64,000 nt of DNA. It comes from Aeoliella mucimassa (lineage in GTDB: Bacteria > Planctomycetota > Planctomycetia > Pirellulales > Lacipirellulaceae). The stretch is taken from contig NZ_CP036278.1 of the NCBI RefSeq assembly GCF_007748035.1, positions 2,418,001-2,482,000 of the forward strand, in the 5' to 3' direction. The notes beneath the pieces were generated by a model, which made no database searches, was not told the DNA's origin, and worked only from the letters and a program-made list of their open reading frames with translations. The position numbers and the translations under genes are program-made. Of this stretch, positions 50,934 through 60,123 are shown one piece after another; the first letter of the stretch is position 1; each line of letters starts with the position of its first letter.

Positions 50934-53870
50934 ATGCGATCCTCTGTATGGCGGTTGAGTAGTGCTCTGCTGATGGCGATCTGCCTGGCCTGCGGAACAA
51001 ACGTTGGCAAGATGAGTCAAGCAGCCGACGATTTTCTGCTGAATGCTTCACCGTATACAGCAGAGGTCGAGCAAGACGACACCGCCAAGACGACTACCAT
51101 GCAAAATGGCCTGGTAAAGCGAGTCTGGAAGACCGATCCCAATGGTGCCTGCATTGCCTTCGACAACCTGATGACCGGCCAGTCGATGCTTCGCTCGGTC
51201 CGCCCGGAAGCAAGCGTCACGATCAATGGACTCGACTGCCCGGTTGGTGGCCTCATCGGGCAGCCAAACCATGCCTTTCTCACCGACGCGTGGCTTGAGC
51301 AGATGAAGGTCGACCCCAAGTCGATGCAGCTCATTCATGTGGAAGTCGGTGAACCGGCCGAACGTTTCGCCTGGAACACTCGCCGACATCACGCACCGGG
51401 AGTCAAATGGCCCCCAGCAGGCGTGTATGTTCGATTCGACTACGCCTTGCCAGAGATGAGCGGAGACCAGATAGCCGAGTTTGCCTTGGGTACGGGGCAG
51501 GCAACAGCCGATTCCGAGGGCCAGACCCCCTCGGTTGCTCCCCCTAGCGATCTGGGACGTACGCTGCTGATAGAAGACGAGTTTGCCTCGCTGGATGGCT
51601 GGCAAACGCACGTCTCGACCTCACACCCTCGCAGCAGCGTGTCGAACGAAGGCAAACCGGGCGAGATCTACACGCCAGCTAACACCGCTGCTTTTGTCGA
51701 GCGTAAGCTCCCCACCGATACGAGAATCGTGGAAGCGACGATTAGCGCGGGAACCGATGAGTCGTCGAGCTGGGGACCGGGCATCGCGGTCGTGTTTGCT
51801 AATCGCGTGGTGAAATTCAATCTCCGCCCCGGCGGCAACGCGTACGATAAGTTTCCTTTGCTCGGCATCTGGGATGGTTCGCGTGAGAATCCCAATGCTG
51901 GCGGGCGCATGCGGCTCGATTTCTCTCAGCCCTGGACGCTGCGCGTGCGGCTCGAAGGTTCCAAGCTGTATTGCGACGCCAAGCCAGTGGATGGTGCCTG
52001 GAAGAACTATGGCCAGGTGCAACTCCCCAGCGACGTTGGAGAGATGGCAGCTGTGCGTTTGGGCAAAATGGATCGCGCCGGCGAAGCGAGCGACTTTAGC
52101 GAGCCAGGCTCGCTGGTGCGTTTGCAACTGCTACGCTTCGCCGCTTACGGGCCGATTAACCAAGCTGGACGTGCGGAGTTGGAGCAACTGGTTGAGCAGC
52201 ATCGCCAGGTTCGCGTCAGCGTGCACTACGAGCTTTACGATGGGATTCCCGCGTTTAGCAAGTGGATCACGGTTCAAAACCTTGGTGACCAGAGCGTGAT
52301 GCTCGACCGATTCACGGCCGAGGAACTCGCGGTGGTGGAACATACGAACTGGGTCGAGTTTCGCGAAGGGGTAGCGATGCCTCGACCGGATTACTTGCAT
52401 GTGGAAACCGATTTCGCGTTCGGAGGTTTCACCCCCAGTAACGCAAATCGTCACGTTGTGCACTGGCGCTCCGATCCGCTCTACTCCACCCAGGTGAACT
52501 ACGCCCGCCAGACACCCTGTCGACTAGTGGTGGAGCCGACGTACGGTCCCGCCCAACAGATTGCCGCCGGCGACGAGTTCGCCTCGTTCCGTACGTTCGA
52601 ACTGGTTTACGACGATGGCAATCGCGAACGACGAGGGCTGACGTTGCGCCGTTTCTATCGCACACTCGCGCCGTGGGTGACGGAGAATCCGATCACGCAT
52701 CACCTGCTCAGCAACAATCCCGCCCGGGTACGCGAAGCCGTTGATCAGGCTGCCGAGGTTGGTTTCGAGGCGATCATTCTGTCGTTTGGCAGTGGCTTCA
52801 ACATGGAGAATACCTCGCCAGAGCACTTGGCCGCCTGGAAAGAAGTGGCCGATTACGCAGAGGAAAAGGGGATTGAACTCGGTTGTTACTCGCTCTTCTC
52901 CTCGCGAGGAGTGACTCCAGCCGATATGATTGTGTCCCCCGAGGGGCAAAGTCCCACGCACGGTCAGTGCCCTGCGGTAACTTCGCCTTGGGGCCAACAT
53001 TGGCTAGCGACGATTCGCCAGTTCTACGAGACCACCGGCTTCGATCAGTTCGAGAACGATGGCCCCTACCCTGGCGACGTCGACGTCACACCGCGCCCGC
53101 CGCTGCAGCAAGGCATCAACGATTCGCGGTGGGTGCAATGGAGCCAGACCGCCCAGCTCTATCGAGACCTGCGGGCCGCAGGCATTTTCATCAACGCGCC
53201 GGACTACTACTACCTCAATGGTTCGAACAAATGCGGCATGGGCTATCGCGAAGTTAATTGGTCGCTCCCCCGCGCCCACCAGGTGATCCACACGCGACAG
53301 AACATCTACGATGGCACCTGGAACAAGACCCCGAGCATGGGCTGGATGTTCGTACCGCTCACCCAGTACCACGGCGGCGGTGCGGCCGCGACGATTGAAC
53401 CGCTCCATGAGCATCTCGACCATTACCGCCAGATGATGCAGTCGAATCTTGGGCTCGGTGTGCAGGCTCACTACCGTGGCCCGCGATTGTTCGATGGTCC
53501 CGAAACCAAGGCTTTGGTCACCGAACAAGTGGTATGGTTCAAGGAGTATCGCGACATTCTCGAATCCGACGTGGTGCATGGCCGCCGGGCGGATGGGCGC
53601 GACCTCGACTGGATGCTGCACGCGAATGCCCAGCTCGACCGCCCTGGCATGCTCTGCGTGTATAATCCGCTGGAACACGCGGTCGAGCGCGAGCTGACTA
53701 TCGACCTGTACTACACCGGGCTGACGGATTCAGCGATCGCCAAGGGAGCCGACGGCACGTCGACACCGCTCACACTCGACAGTCGCCAGCAGTCGAAGGT
53801 GCCGGTTAAGGTGCCGGCTCAAGGCATGCAATGGCTCTTGATCCTGCCCCCAGAGCAGCAGGCCCGGTAG
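50934..53870 (+). CDS. Large secreted protein with TIM-barrel, putative alpha-galactosidase-like glycosidase
   Basis: 978 residues with a signal peptide (LSSALLMAICLACGTNVGKM). Residues ~40-170 and ~410-580 look like the beta-supersandwich that precedes the barrel in GH36/GH27-type enzymes. Residues ~205-400 form an apparently inserted concanavalin/DUF1080-like sandwich (LLIEDEFASLDGWQTH, SWGPGIAVVFANRVVKFNLR). From ~600 comes a barrel with EAIILSFGSGFNMENTSPEH, YEEKGIELGCYSLFSSRG-like motifs, FDQFENDGPYPGD and APDYYYLNGSNKCGMGYREV; the Asp of ENDG and that of APDYYY are candidate catalytic acids. The C-terminus is a small beta domain. Located beside pectin genes; substrate unknown. Confidence 0.6.
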   Translation: MRSSVWRLSSALLMAICLACGTNVGKMSQAADDFLLNASPYTAEVEQDDTAKTTTMQNGLVKRVWKTDPNGACIAFDNLMTGQSMLRSVRPEASVTINGLDCPVGGLIGQPNHAFLTDAWLEQMKVDPKSMQLIHVEVGEPAERFAWNTRRHHAPGVKWPPAGVYVRFDYALPEMSGDQIAEFALGTGQATADSEGQTPSVAPPSDLGRTLLIEDEFASLDGWQTHVSTSHPRSSVSNEGKPGEIYTPANTAAFVERKLPTDTRIVEATISAGTDESSSWGPGIAVVFANRVVKFNLRPGGNAYDKFPLLGIWDGSRENPNAGGRMRLDFSQPWTLRVRLEGSKLYCDAKPVDGAWKNYGQVQLPSDVGEMAAVRLGKMDRAGEASDFSEPGSLVRLQLLRFAAYGPINQAGRAELEQLVEQHRQVRVSVHYELYDGIPAFSKWITVQNLGDQSVMLDRFTAEELAVVEHTNWVEFREGVAMPRPDYLHVETDFAFGGFTPSNANRHVVHWRSDPLYSTQVNYARQTPCRLVVEPTYGPAQQIAAGDEFASFRTFELVYDDGNRERRGLTLRRFYRTLAPWVTENPITHHLLSNNPARVREAVDQAAEVGFEAIILSFGSGFNMENTSPEHLAAWKEVADYAEEKGIELGCYSLFSSRGVTPADMIVSPEGQSPTHGQCPAVTSPWGQHWLATIRQFYETTGFDQFENDGPYPGDVDVTPRPPLQQGINDSRWVQWSQTAQLYRDLRAAGIFINAPDYYYLNGSNKCGMGYREVNWSLPRAHQVIHTRQNIYDGTWNKTPSMGWMFVPLTQYHGGGAAATIEPLHEHLDHYRQMMQSNLGLGVQAHYRGPRLFDGPETKALVTEQVVWFKEYRDILESDVVHGRRADGRDLDWMLHANAQLDRPGMLCVYNPLEHAVERELTIDLYYTGLTDSAIAKGADGTSTPLTLDSRQQSKVPVKVPAQGMQWLLILPPEQQAR

Positions 53871-53882
53871 CGAATCGCCGCG

Positions 53883-55202
53883 TTACTCCATTTGCCCTGC
53901 AAGACGTGGTAACCAGAGCGACAACTCGGGCCAGTAGGTAATCACCATCAGGGCGATGACCATCGCGAGCAGGTAAGGGATTAGGGGGCGGATCAAGTCG
54001 ACGATCTTGGTCCCCCCTACCCCACAGCCGACAAACAGACACGTCCCCACCGGCGGGGTACACAGCCCGATACATAGATTAACGATCATGATGATGCCGA
54101 AGTGTACTGGGTGGATACCGAGCGACGTGACAATCGGCAGGAAGATCGGTGCGAAGATCAGCACCGCTGGTGTCATGTCCATGAAGGTACCGACCACCAG
54201 CAAGGTTAGATTGATGAGCAGCAACAGCAGGAAGTAGTTGTCGGTCAGGTTCATCAGGCCTTCGCTCACCATCTGCGGAATCGACTCGAGAGCGAGCACC
54301 CAACTCAGTGCCTGACTGGCAGCGATCAAGAAGAAGATCACTGCGGTGGTCACGCCCGAGCCGAGCAGAATCTTCGGCAGTGCGGTGAATGGAACTTCGC
54401 GATAAACGAACACCGCCAGCACAAACGCGTACAGTACCGCGATGGCGGCCGCTTCGGTGGCCGAGAAGATGCCCTGCAGAATACCGGCCAGTACAATGAT
54501 GATCAGCAACAAACTGGGAAGCGCCCGCAAGGTAGTCTTCACCAGCGGCAACTCGATCGACTCCGGTTCGCTTTCGGCATCTTGATCGTCGGCTGCCACT
54601 TCAAGTTCGGGCATGCACCACCAACTCGTAGCGATGATCGAGAGCCCAAGCAAAATACCCGGTAGTACTCCTGCCAAGAACATCGCGGCCACCGACACAT
54701 TGCCTGCGACGACCGCGTAGACGATCATGATATTGCTCGGCGGAATCACCAGCCCGGTTGTCGCCGACACGGTGGTGAGCGCCACGCTAAAGGGCCGCGA
54801 ATAACCTTTGCGCCACATCTCGGGCAGCACCATTCCGCCGACTCCCGACACTGCCGCGGTGGCCGATCCGGAGATGGCTCCGAATAACATGCAGGAGAGC
54901 GTACAGACGTAAGCTAGCGCCGCAGTGCTGCGGCCCAGCAAACAGGCCGCGAAGTCGATCAACCGCCCTGCCATGCCCCCCTCGGCCATCAAACGCCCCG
55001 CGACAATGAACGAGGGGATGGCCAGCAACGGGAAACTGGCGACTCCATTGGTCATCCGCTGCGCTACCACCGTGGACGCCATGTCGCCGATGGCCGACTG
55101 CAGCGACAACACCGCGGCCACGCCCAGGCACACGGCGATCGGCACGTCGAGCACAAGTAGCAGGACGAACGAAGCGATCAAGATGAGGAGTTGAGCATCC
55201 AA
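53883..55202 (-). CDS. dctM: TRAP transporter large permease (DctM)
   Basis: 439 residues, about twelve transmembrane helices. FPLLAIPSFIVAGRLMAEGG, ISGSATAAVSGVGGMVLPEM, TGLVIPPSNIMIVYAVVAGN, FSATEAAAIAVLYAFVLAVF and ATGMDMTPAVLIFAP-like FMDMTPAVLIFAPIFLPIVT, NLCIGLCTPPVGTCLFVGCG are the conserved DctM features. It is the Na+-driven translocating subunit of a tripartite ATP-independent transporter. Last gene of the uronate operon, 31 bases after dctQ. By context it imports hexuronates such as galacturonate or glucuronate. Confidence 0.94.
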   Translation of the reverse strand: MDAQLLILIASFVLLLVLDVPIAVCLGVAAVLSLQSAIGDMASTVVAQRMTNGVASFPLLAIPSFIVAGRLMAEGGMAGRLIDFAACLLGRSTAALAYVCTLSCMLFGAISGSATAAVSGVGGMVLPEMWRKGYSRPFSVALTTVSATTGLVIPPSNIMIVYAVVAGNVSVAAMFLAGVLPGILLGLSIIATSWWCMPELEVAADDQDAESEPESIELPLVKTTLRALPSLLLIIIVLAGILQGIFSATEAAAIAVLYAFVLAVFVYREVPFTALPKILLGSGVTTAVIFFLIAASQALSWVLALESIPQMVSEGLMNLTDNYFLLLLLINLTLLVVGTFMDMTPAVLIFAPIFLPIVTSLGIHPVHFGIIMIVNLCIGLCTPPVGTCLFVGCGVGGTKIVDLIRPLIPYLLAMVIALMVITYWPELSLWLPRLAGQME

Positions 55203-55233
55203 GACGAGACGAGCAGCTAAAAAGGGATGAAAA

Positions 55234-55749
55234 TCAGGGAGGTGAACGATCGGGAGTTTCCTCCACTGGCGAGACGATCAACTCTAACAAATCGACCACT
55301 GCAAACAGCACCACGCAACCACCAGCAATCGGAGTCGCCAGATAAACGGCTCCCATCGGTATGCCCAGTGCGGCGGAACTTTGCCCGGTCGCAAGCACCT
55401 CGGACACCAGACGAACGCCTCCACCGAGCATCACCCAGGCGGCAAACGCAATGACAACCAGTTGCGACAAGATACTGGCAACGCGTTGGGCGTCGCCATG
55501 CAGTTTGAGTTTAAAATAATCGAGCCCCAAGTGCTCGCGATGAGCAAAGGCGACCGCGGTGCCGAGCATCGACAGCCAGGCCATCGAGTAACTCGCTAGC
55601 TCCACGGTCCATTTGCTGGGATCTTTCAGCACAAAGCGGGTGGTCACTTGCCAGAGCACGTCGAGCACTAGCGCAGAGATCAACACAATCACCGCCCACT
55701 CCAGGAGCCGCAGCACCAGCTTTTCGATCGTATGCAGTACCTTCATCAT
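55234..55749 (-). CDS. dctQ: TRAP transporter small permease (DctQ)
   Basis: 171 residues, four transmembrane helices (LLEWAVIVLISALVLDVLWQ, ELASYSMAWLSMLGTAVAFA, SQLVVIAFAAWVMLGGGVRL, AVYLATPIAGGCVVLFAVVD). The TTRFVLKDPSKWTVELASYS segment is diagnostic of DctQ. The start overlaps the dctP stop by four bases (ATGA), indicating coupled translation. Partner of DctM in the TRAP transporter. Confidence 0.92.
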   Translation of the reverse strand: MMKVLHTIEKLVLRLLEWAVIVLISALVLDVLWQVTTRFVLKDPSKWTVELASYSMAWLSMLGTAVAFAHREHLGLDYFKLKLHGDAQRVASILSQLVVIAFAAWVMLGGGVRLVSEVLATGQSSAALGIPMGAVYLATPIAGGCVVLFAVVDLLELIVSPVEETPDRSPP

Positions 55750-56762
55750 GGATCGTCGGCCATTTTCTGAATGCGATCAATCAGGTCGCCGACTCGTGAT
55801 CCGCGATACGATTCCAACAATGGCTTCACTTGCTCGCGAAACGCTTGGAGGTCGGGCGTGTAGACTTCCACCCCTTTTTCCTTCGACTTGGTCAGTGCTT
55901 CTTCTGTTTTCTCTTTCCAGAGCTGGCGTTCGAACTCTGCCGATTCGGCGGCCGCTTCGGCGAGCCACTGCTGTTGCTGTGTATTGAGCCGACTCCACCA
56001 TCGCTGGCTAATCACTAATAGGTCGGGAGTCCGCGTGTGCTCGTCGAGTGAGTACTGCTTGCACACTTCGTAATGCCGATTCGTGTAGAAGCTGGGGGGA
56101 TTATTCTCGGCTCCGTCGAGCACCCCTTGCTGCAAGTTCGTATATAGGTCGCTGAAATCAACCGGCGTGGGCGAACCGCCGAGTGCTTCGACCATCGCAA
56201 TCGAGGTGGGACTCTCCTGCACTCGAATCAGCAGCCCAGCCAGATCGGCGGGCTCCAGGATGGGCTTCGAGACCGTGTAGAAGCTCCGCGCGCCAGCGTC
56301 GTAGTAACAAAGACCATGCAGTCCCTGCTTCTCGCCGGCTAGCAGTAGCTCGCGGCCGAGGTCGCTTTCGAGCACGCGCCAGTAGTGCTGCTCGTCCTCG
56401 AACACGTACGGCACGCCAAAGATGGCCATCTCCGGCACGAAGTTCTCCAGCGGCGCGGCCGAGACTTTTGTCATGGCAATCACCCCGCGTTGCACGAGGC
56501 TCACGCATTCGGTCTCCGCGCCCAACTGTCCGTTGGGAATAACCTCCATGCGTAGCGTGCCCGACGACTTTTCGTCAAGTCTCTCGGCCATGAACTCCAG
56601 CGCTGCGTGAACCGGATGTCCCTGATCGAGCGAATGCCCGAGCTTGAGCGTATGCGGTTCGGAAGTGCTAACCGTGGCACCGGTGCGAAAGGCGTATACC
56701 GCTGTTGCTGCAAACAGAGCCGCGAGCAAGGCGACCGCCATCAGTGAAGTAGACTTTGCCAT
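55746..56762 (-). CDS. dctP: TRAP transporter substrate-binding protein (DctP)
   Basis: 338 residues. Signal peptide/membrane anchor AVALLAALFAATAVYAF, then the periplasmic-binding fold: LKLGHSLDQGHPVHAALEFM, GQLGAETECVSLVQRG, FGVPYVFEDEQHYWRVL, RVQESPTSIAMVEALGGSPT (with the ligand-carboxylate Arg) and PVDFSDLYTNLQQGVLDGAE. The family binds carboxylate ligands; genes beside it indicate a hexuronate. Expressed with uxaC-uxaE upstream and dctQ-dctM downstream. Confidence 0.94.
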   Translation of the reverse strand: MAKSTSLMAVALLAALFAATAVYAFRTGATVSTSEPHTLKLGHSLDQGHPVHAALEFMAERLDEKSSGTLRMEVIPNGQLGAETECVSLVQRGVIAMTKVSAAPLENFVPEMAIFGVPYVFEDEQHYWRVLESDLGRELLLAGEKQGLHGLCYYDAGARSFYTVSKPILEPADLAGLLIRVQESPTSIAMVEALGGSPTPVDFSDLYTNLQQGVLDGAENNPPSFYTNRHYEVCKQYSLDEHTRTPDLLVISQRWWSRLNTQQQQWLAEAAAESAEFERQLWKEKTEEALTKSKEKGVEVYTPDLQAFREQVKPLLESYRGSRVGDLIDRIQKMADDP

Positions 56763-56809
56763 GTTACCGGACTACAACGACAGAGCACTGAGAAAAGGAC
56801 AAGGCTGCG

Positions 56810-58072
56810 TTAACGCAAAGCGTGTAAATGTCGCACGAAGTGTTCTCGCAGAATCTCAGTGTACACGTCCGCGTGCTCGGTTAACAGCGCTGTAAGCTGA
56901 GGCCCCAATTTGCTGTCGGTCACGACCGATCCAAACGTGCAGTGCAGTACTTGCCGGCCAGGCTCTACGAATCCTCGCCCCGCGGGCACGTCGCACCAAC
57001 GCTCGAGGTAAACCTGCTCCAGCTTGGTATCGTCGAGTTCCGCCGAAGGGGGCAGCGTTGCGACTTCTGCCGAAACGTGATAGGTGGCTTTGTCCTCGTC
57101 GAAATGATTGCGAGAGAAATCAACCACTTCTCGAAAGAAAGCAGGGTCTTTGTGGGCTGCGACTCGGAGGGCTTCGAGGTAGCTGGTACCAGCTGTTTTC
57201 ACATGAAACCGCCCCTGGGTCGCGCGGGCGAGCGCGGGGTACATGGTGAGCTTATCGGAGCCCGAATGGAGCGACAGCTTGTAGGGGCCCATGCGTTCGG
57301 CGATTTCAGCGTGCACGGCCAACGACTCTTCGAGCGCGGCGAGTTCGCCCTTGAAATCCACCCCCTTCTCGAAGTCGCCGATGAACCGAGGAGCCAGGCT
57401 CACCAGCTTGACGCCCGCCTGCCGAAACTGATCGGCAATCAGATAATGCTCGGCCGCAGTGGTAGGTTGATCGGTTTCGTCGACACTCAACTCGAGTTCA
57501 AACGGGCGGCCTAATCGCAACGCCTCGGACTCTACGAACTTGGCCAGCTTGATGGCCGAGAGAATCGCCTTGCCGTACTTCACCGCTGCTCGTTGTAAGG
57601 TGTTGGCTTCGAACTCAAGCGGCCCCGAGTCGAGATGAATCGTTTGACCCAAGTACGCGTCGTACCAAGGCGCCCACTCCCGGGCAGTTGCAAACTTGCC
57701 TTGCAGGGTCGCTTCGTCGTAGCTGTCGGCCTGTTGATCGACGTCGCCCGAGGGATCGAGCGTGAAGAACACAAACCCAGCGGCCATGGTCCGCTGCACG
57801 TCTTCGGGGGTCTTTAGATGATCGGCATCCGCACCCCACGGCAACGCGTAGCTATCGCTTTGTAACGCCTCGACCGCGCACTGCATCACCTGCTCGGCAG
57901 TTCGATTGGTGCGAGTCATCTCGCGGATGGATTGCTGCGCGAAGATCCCACGAATCGGCCCACCGGCTTCGTTGAGTGCGGTGAGATGACCAGCGGTAGC
58001 AGAGCCGAGCCGGTCGCCGAATCCGAAACTTGGCTCGATCCCAAGTGGTTGCGGAACGAGTTTATCTGACAT
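56810..58072 (-). CDS. uxaE: Tagaturonate epimerase (UxaE family)
   Basis: 420 residues. Interconverts D-tagaturonate and D-fructuronate, joining the galacturonate and glucuronate pathways. Family features: LGIEPSFGFGDRLGSATAGH at the N-terminus, WGADADHLKTPEDV, DETDQPTTAAEHYLIADQFR, LSLHSGSDKLTMYPALARAT and AGTSYLEALRVAAHKDP; the conserved acids and histidines in these are probable metal ligands. The C-terminal HCTFGSVVTD also fits. Placed 8 bases after uxaC, so the two form one metabolic unit. No reductase (uxaB/uxuB) is present in this window. Confidence 0.85.
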   Translation of the reverse strand: MSDKLVPQPLGIEPSFGFGDRLGSATAGHLTALNEAGGPIRGIFAQQSIREMTRTNRTAEQVMQCAVEALQSDSYALPWGADADHLKTPEDVQRTMAAGFVFFTLDPSGDVDQQADSYDEATLQGKFATAREWAPWYDAYLGQTIHLDSGPLEFEANTLQRAAVKYGKAILSAIKLAKFVESEALRLGRPFELELSVDETDQPTTAAEHYLIADQFRQAGVKLVSLAPRFIGDFEKGVDFKGELAALEESLAVHAEIAERMGPYKLSLHSGSDKLTMYPALARATQGRFHVKTAGTSYLEALRVAAHKDPAFFREVVDFSRNHFDEDKATYHVSAEVATLPPSAELDDTKLEQVYLERWCDVPAGRGFVEPGRQVLHCTFGSVVTDSKLGPQLTALLTEHADVYTEILREHFVRHLHALR

Positions 58073-58080
58073 ATCTGATT

Positions 58081-59457
58081 CTATCGGGCTAAAAACTTTT
58101 CAAAGGCACCGCTGAGCAGATGCTGCACGTCGCGGCGGATTTCTTCTTCGTTGATCTTCCAACCGGTGGCTTCCACGTCGTTGTATTTATCGACGAGCAC
58201 CTTGGCGATGATCGCTCTGCTGTGCTCCCACTTGTAGATCAACTGTTCCAGCACGCGAGCGTCGGAATGCTGGGGCACAAACGAAGTGCCAAGCAATTCC
58301 ACCCGCATGCGAGTGATTTCTTCGACCAGCGATGGGTTATTAAGGAACCACCAGCAACCAAAGACCATTAGGTTACCAAACTTACGAGCGGCCACGGCCA
58401 GTTCGTGCTGATTTTCCCGCGCCAGCATGGTGACGAGGAAGCGGTTCTCGGGGAAATCATGGCAGAGCCGAATCACCGATTGCACGTCCGACTTGCCGAC
58501 CGTGTCGCCGGCGTCGCCAAGCGACGGATTCACCTGCAATTCCGACCCAATCATCATGGCCATCGGCAGGCCCAACTCGGCCAAGGTCGGCAACACCGCA
58601 TCGCGGAAGATGGTGCTGCCTGGAGTCAGGTCGTCGCTACCTCCGTAGCGGAAACCAGGCGGCAAACTCACCGCGCAGTAAATCGCTTTGATTCGCGAAA
58701 CCCAGTCGCGGATAAACCGACGGACTTCAGCAATGGTCGCCGCACTCAGTTCCTGGGAGACCTCGTAGCCCCACTCGCGAAGCTTCGCCCCGGCCATATC
58801 CCAGTCGCGGAGCAAGGGGTCGAAACGCAGTACTGCGGCAAAGCGAGGATCGTCGCCGATAGACTCATCGGCCAGCCAGCGATTTCGCTCGTTGTCGTCG
58901 AATACGGGATTGGTCATCGTGATTCGCGAAATGCCCGCGATCTGCATCACGCGGTCGATATGGCTGTCGAGCGACTGCTGCTGGAACCACTTTCGGTAGC
59001 TCGCCAGATCGCGCTCGCCAGGGTCGAGTCCCAAGCGTTCGAGCGTGGTCAACACCCCGCGACACGCTTCGCTAATAGGGGTGCGATCGAGGAACAGATG
59101 CTGCCAGATGTGGTCGGCCTGCTCCTGCTTGCTCATCTTCCAGAACTGCTCGTACGGCAACTCGCAGGGCGGCACGACGCGAAAGACTTCGGCCACCAGG
59201 TAATGGTAGGTCAGCAGCTCGTCGATACCCCACAGCGCGAGACCATTCGGATCGCGGGAACCAGTGGGCTCACATGTCGGCGAACCAAACGTGGCTGGAT
59301 ACAAATGCGTGTGTAGATCCCATACCGGCGTGGTCGACATCAACAACTGCACTTCCGCCGCCAAGCGATCGGTCCCCACAGGAGGCTGCTGCTCGCTAGA
59401 GCGTCCATGATTTGGCGAAATGGAATGCTGCTGATGGGAAGGCGAGAAAGTGGTCAT
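58081..59457 (-). CDS. uxaC: Glucuronate/galacturonate isomerase
   Basis: 458 residues. Amidohydrolase-fold uronate isomerase that turns D-galacturonate into D-tagaturonate and D-glucuronate into D-fructuronate. TTPVWDLHTHLYPATFGSPT carries the HxH metal motif; YHYLVAEVFRVVPPCELPYE, GISRITMTNPVFDDNERNRW, NPSLGDAGDT and FVPQHSDARVLEQLIYKWEH are consistent with UxaC family members from planctomycetes and Bacteroidetes. The first ~38 residues are low complexity, so a later start (near STTPVWD) is possible. It opens the uronate operon. Confidence 0.88.
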   Translation of the reverse strand: MTTFSPSHQQHSISPNHGRSSEQQPPVGTDRLAAEVQLLMSTTPVWDLHTHLYPATFGSPTCEPTGSRDPNGLALWGIDELLTYHYLVAEVFRVVPPCELPYEQFWKMSKQEQADHIWQHLFLDRTPISEACRGVLTTLERLGLDPGERDLASYRKWFQQQSLDSHIDRVMQIAGISRITMTNPVFDDNERNRWLADESIGDDPRFAAVLRFDPLLRDWDMAGAKLREWGYEVSQELSAATIAEVRRFIRDWVSRIKAIYCAVSLPPGFRYGGSDDLTPGSTIFRDAVLPTLAELGLPMAMMIGSELQVNPSLGDAGDTVGKSDVQSVIRLCHDFPENRFLVTMLARENQHELAVAARKFGNLMVFGCWWFLNNPSLVEEITRMRVELLGTSFVPQHSDARVLEQLIYKWEHSRAIIAKVLVDKYNDVEATGWKINEEEIRRDVQHLLSGAFEKFLAR

Positions 59458-60123
59458 GACGCAAATGGGTTAAATATGTCCGTCGGTGATCGACATGTTC
59501 GTGGGTAGCGACACCACACCTCAACGGGTGCGTTTTGATTCGACCAAGCGAAAGCTCGGCACGGGCTGCCCTGGCAATGGGGTAGGCATCCGCCAATTGC
59601 CAGGGCGATGACACTGAATCGAAAAGCAAACGCGGCTGTATTCGCTTCAGCCGCTAGGAGCTAAAAACAAGTACAACAGGATAAGTGGGGAAAAGTCCGC
59701 AATTCACTGTTCCGCTTGCCATCCAGTCGAGGCTGAAAGCAAGACATCAATTGGATCTATTCTAACCGACGACCCGCAGATAGTGATGTATACAATTGAC
59801 GCAATACAGGCTCCCAAACACGCAAATAGGGAGACCCACAATTGCGAGTTGGTAGCTGGCAGGCTACGGTTAGTCACTAAACCGACGTCACACCGCGTCT
59901 TGATTGGCAAGCCGCTGGGCAATGGTCTATTCTGATGGGAGGGCACTGTCGAATCGATCCAGGTACCGCTTTTCTCCCCCCTGACAAACATGGTTCGTCC
60001 CCGAACGGCCTGACAGCCTCGACGATTGCTCCCTGGGGCGATCGGCCATTTCGGTTTGGTGTAGTTACGATTCGCAGCATTCGCACGTTCCGACCAACAT
60101 TTCCCGCGTCCATTTGGTCTCTC
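59458..60123. promoter_or_regulatory. Divergent regulatory region of the uronate/pectin genes
   Basis: 666 bases separate the uxaC operon from the acetylesterase gene, so both promoters should lie here. A longer upstream frame of the acetylesterase (from 59935) has no signal-peptide-like start and is not used. I could not single out a clear operator palindrome or -35/-10 pair. The region is a candidate target of the XylR/AraC-type regulator encoded downstream. Confidence 0.45.
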
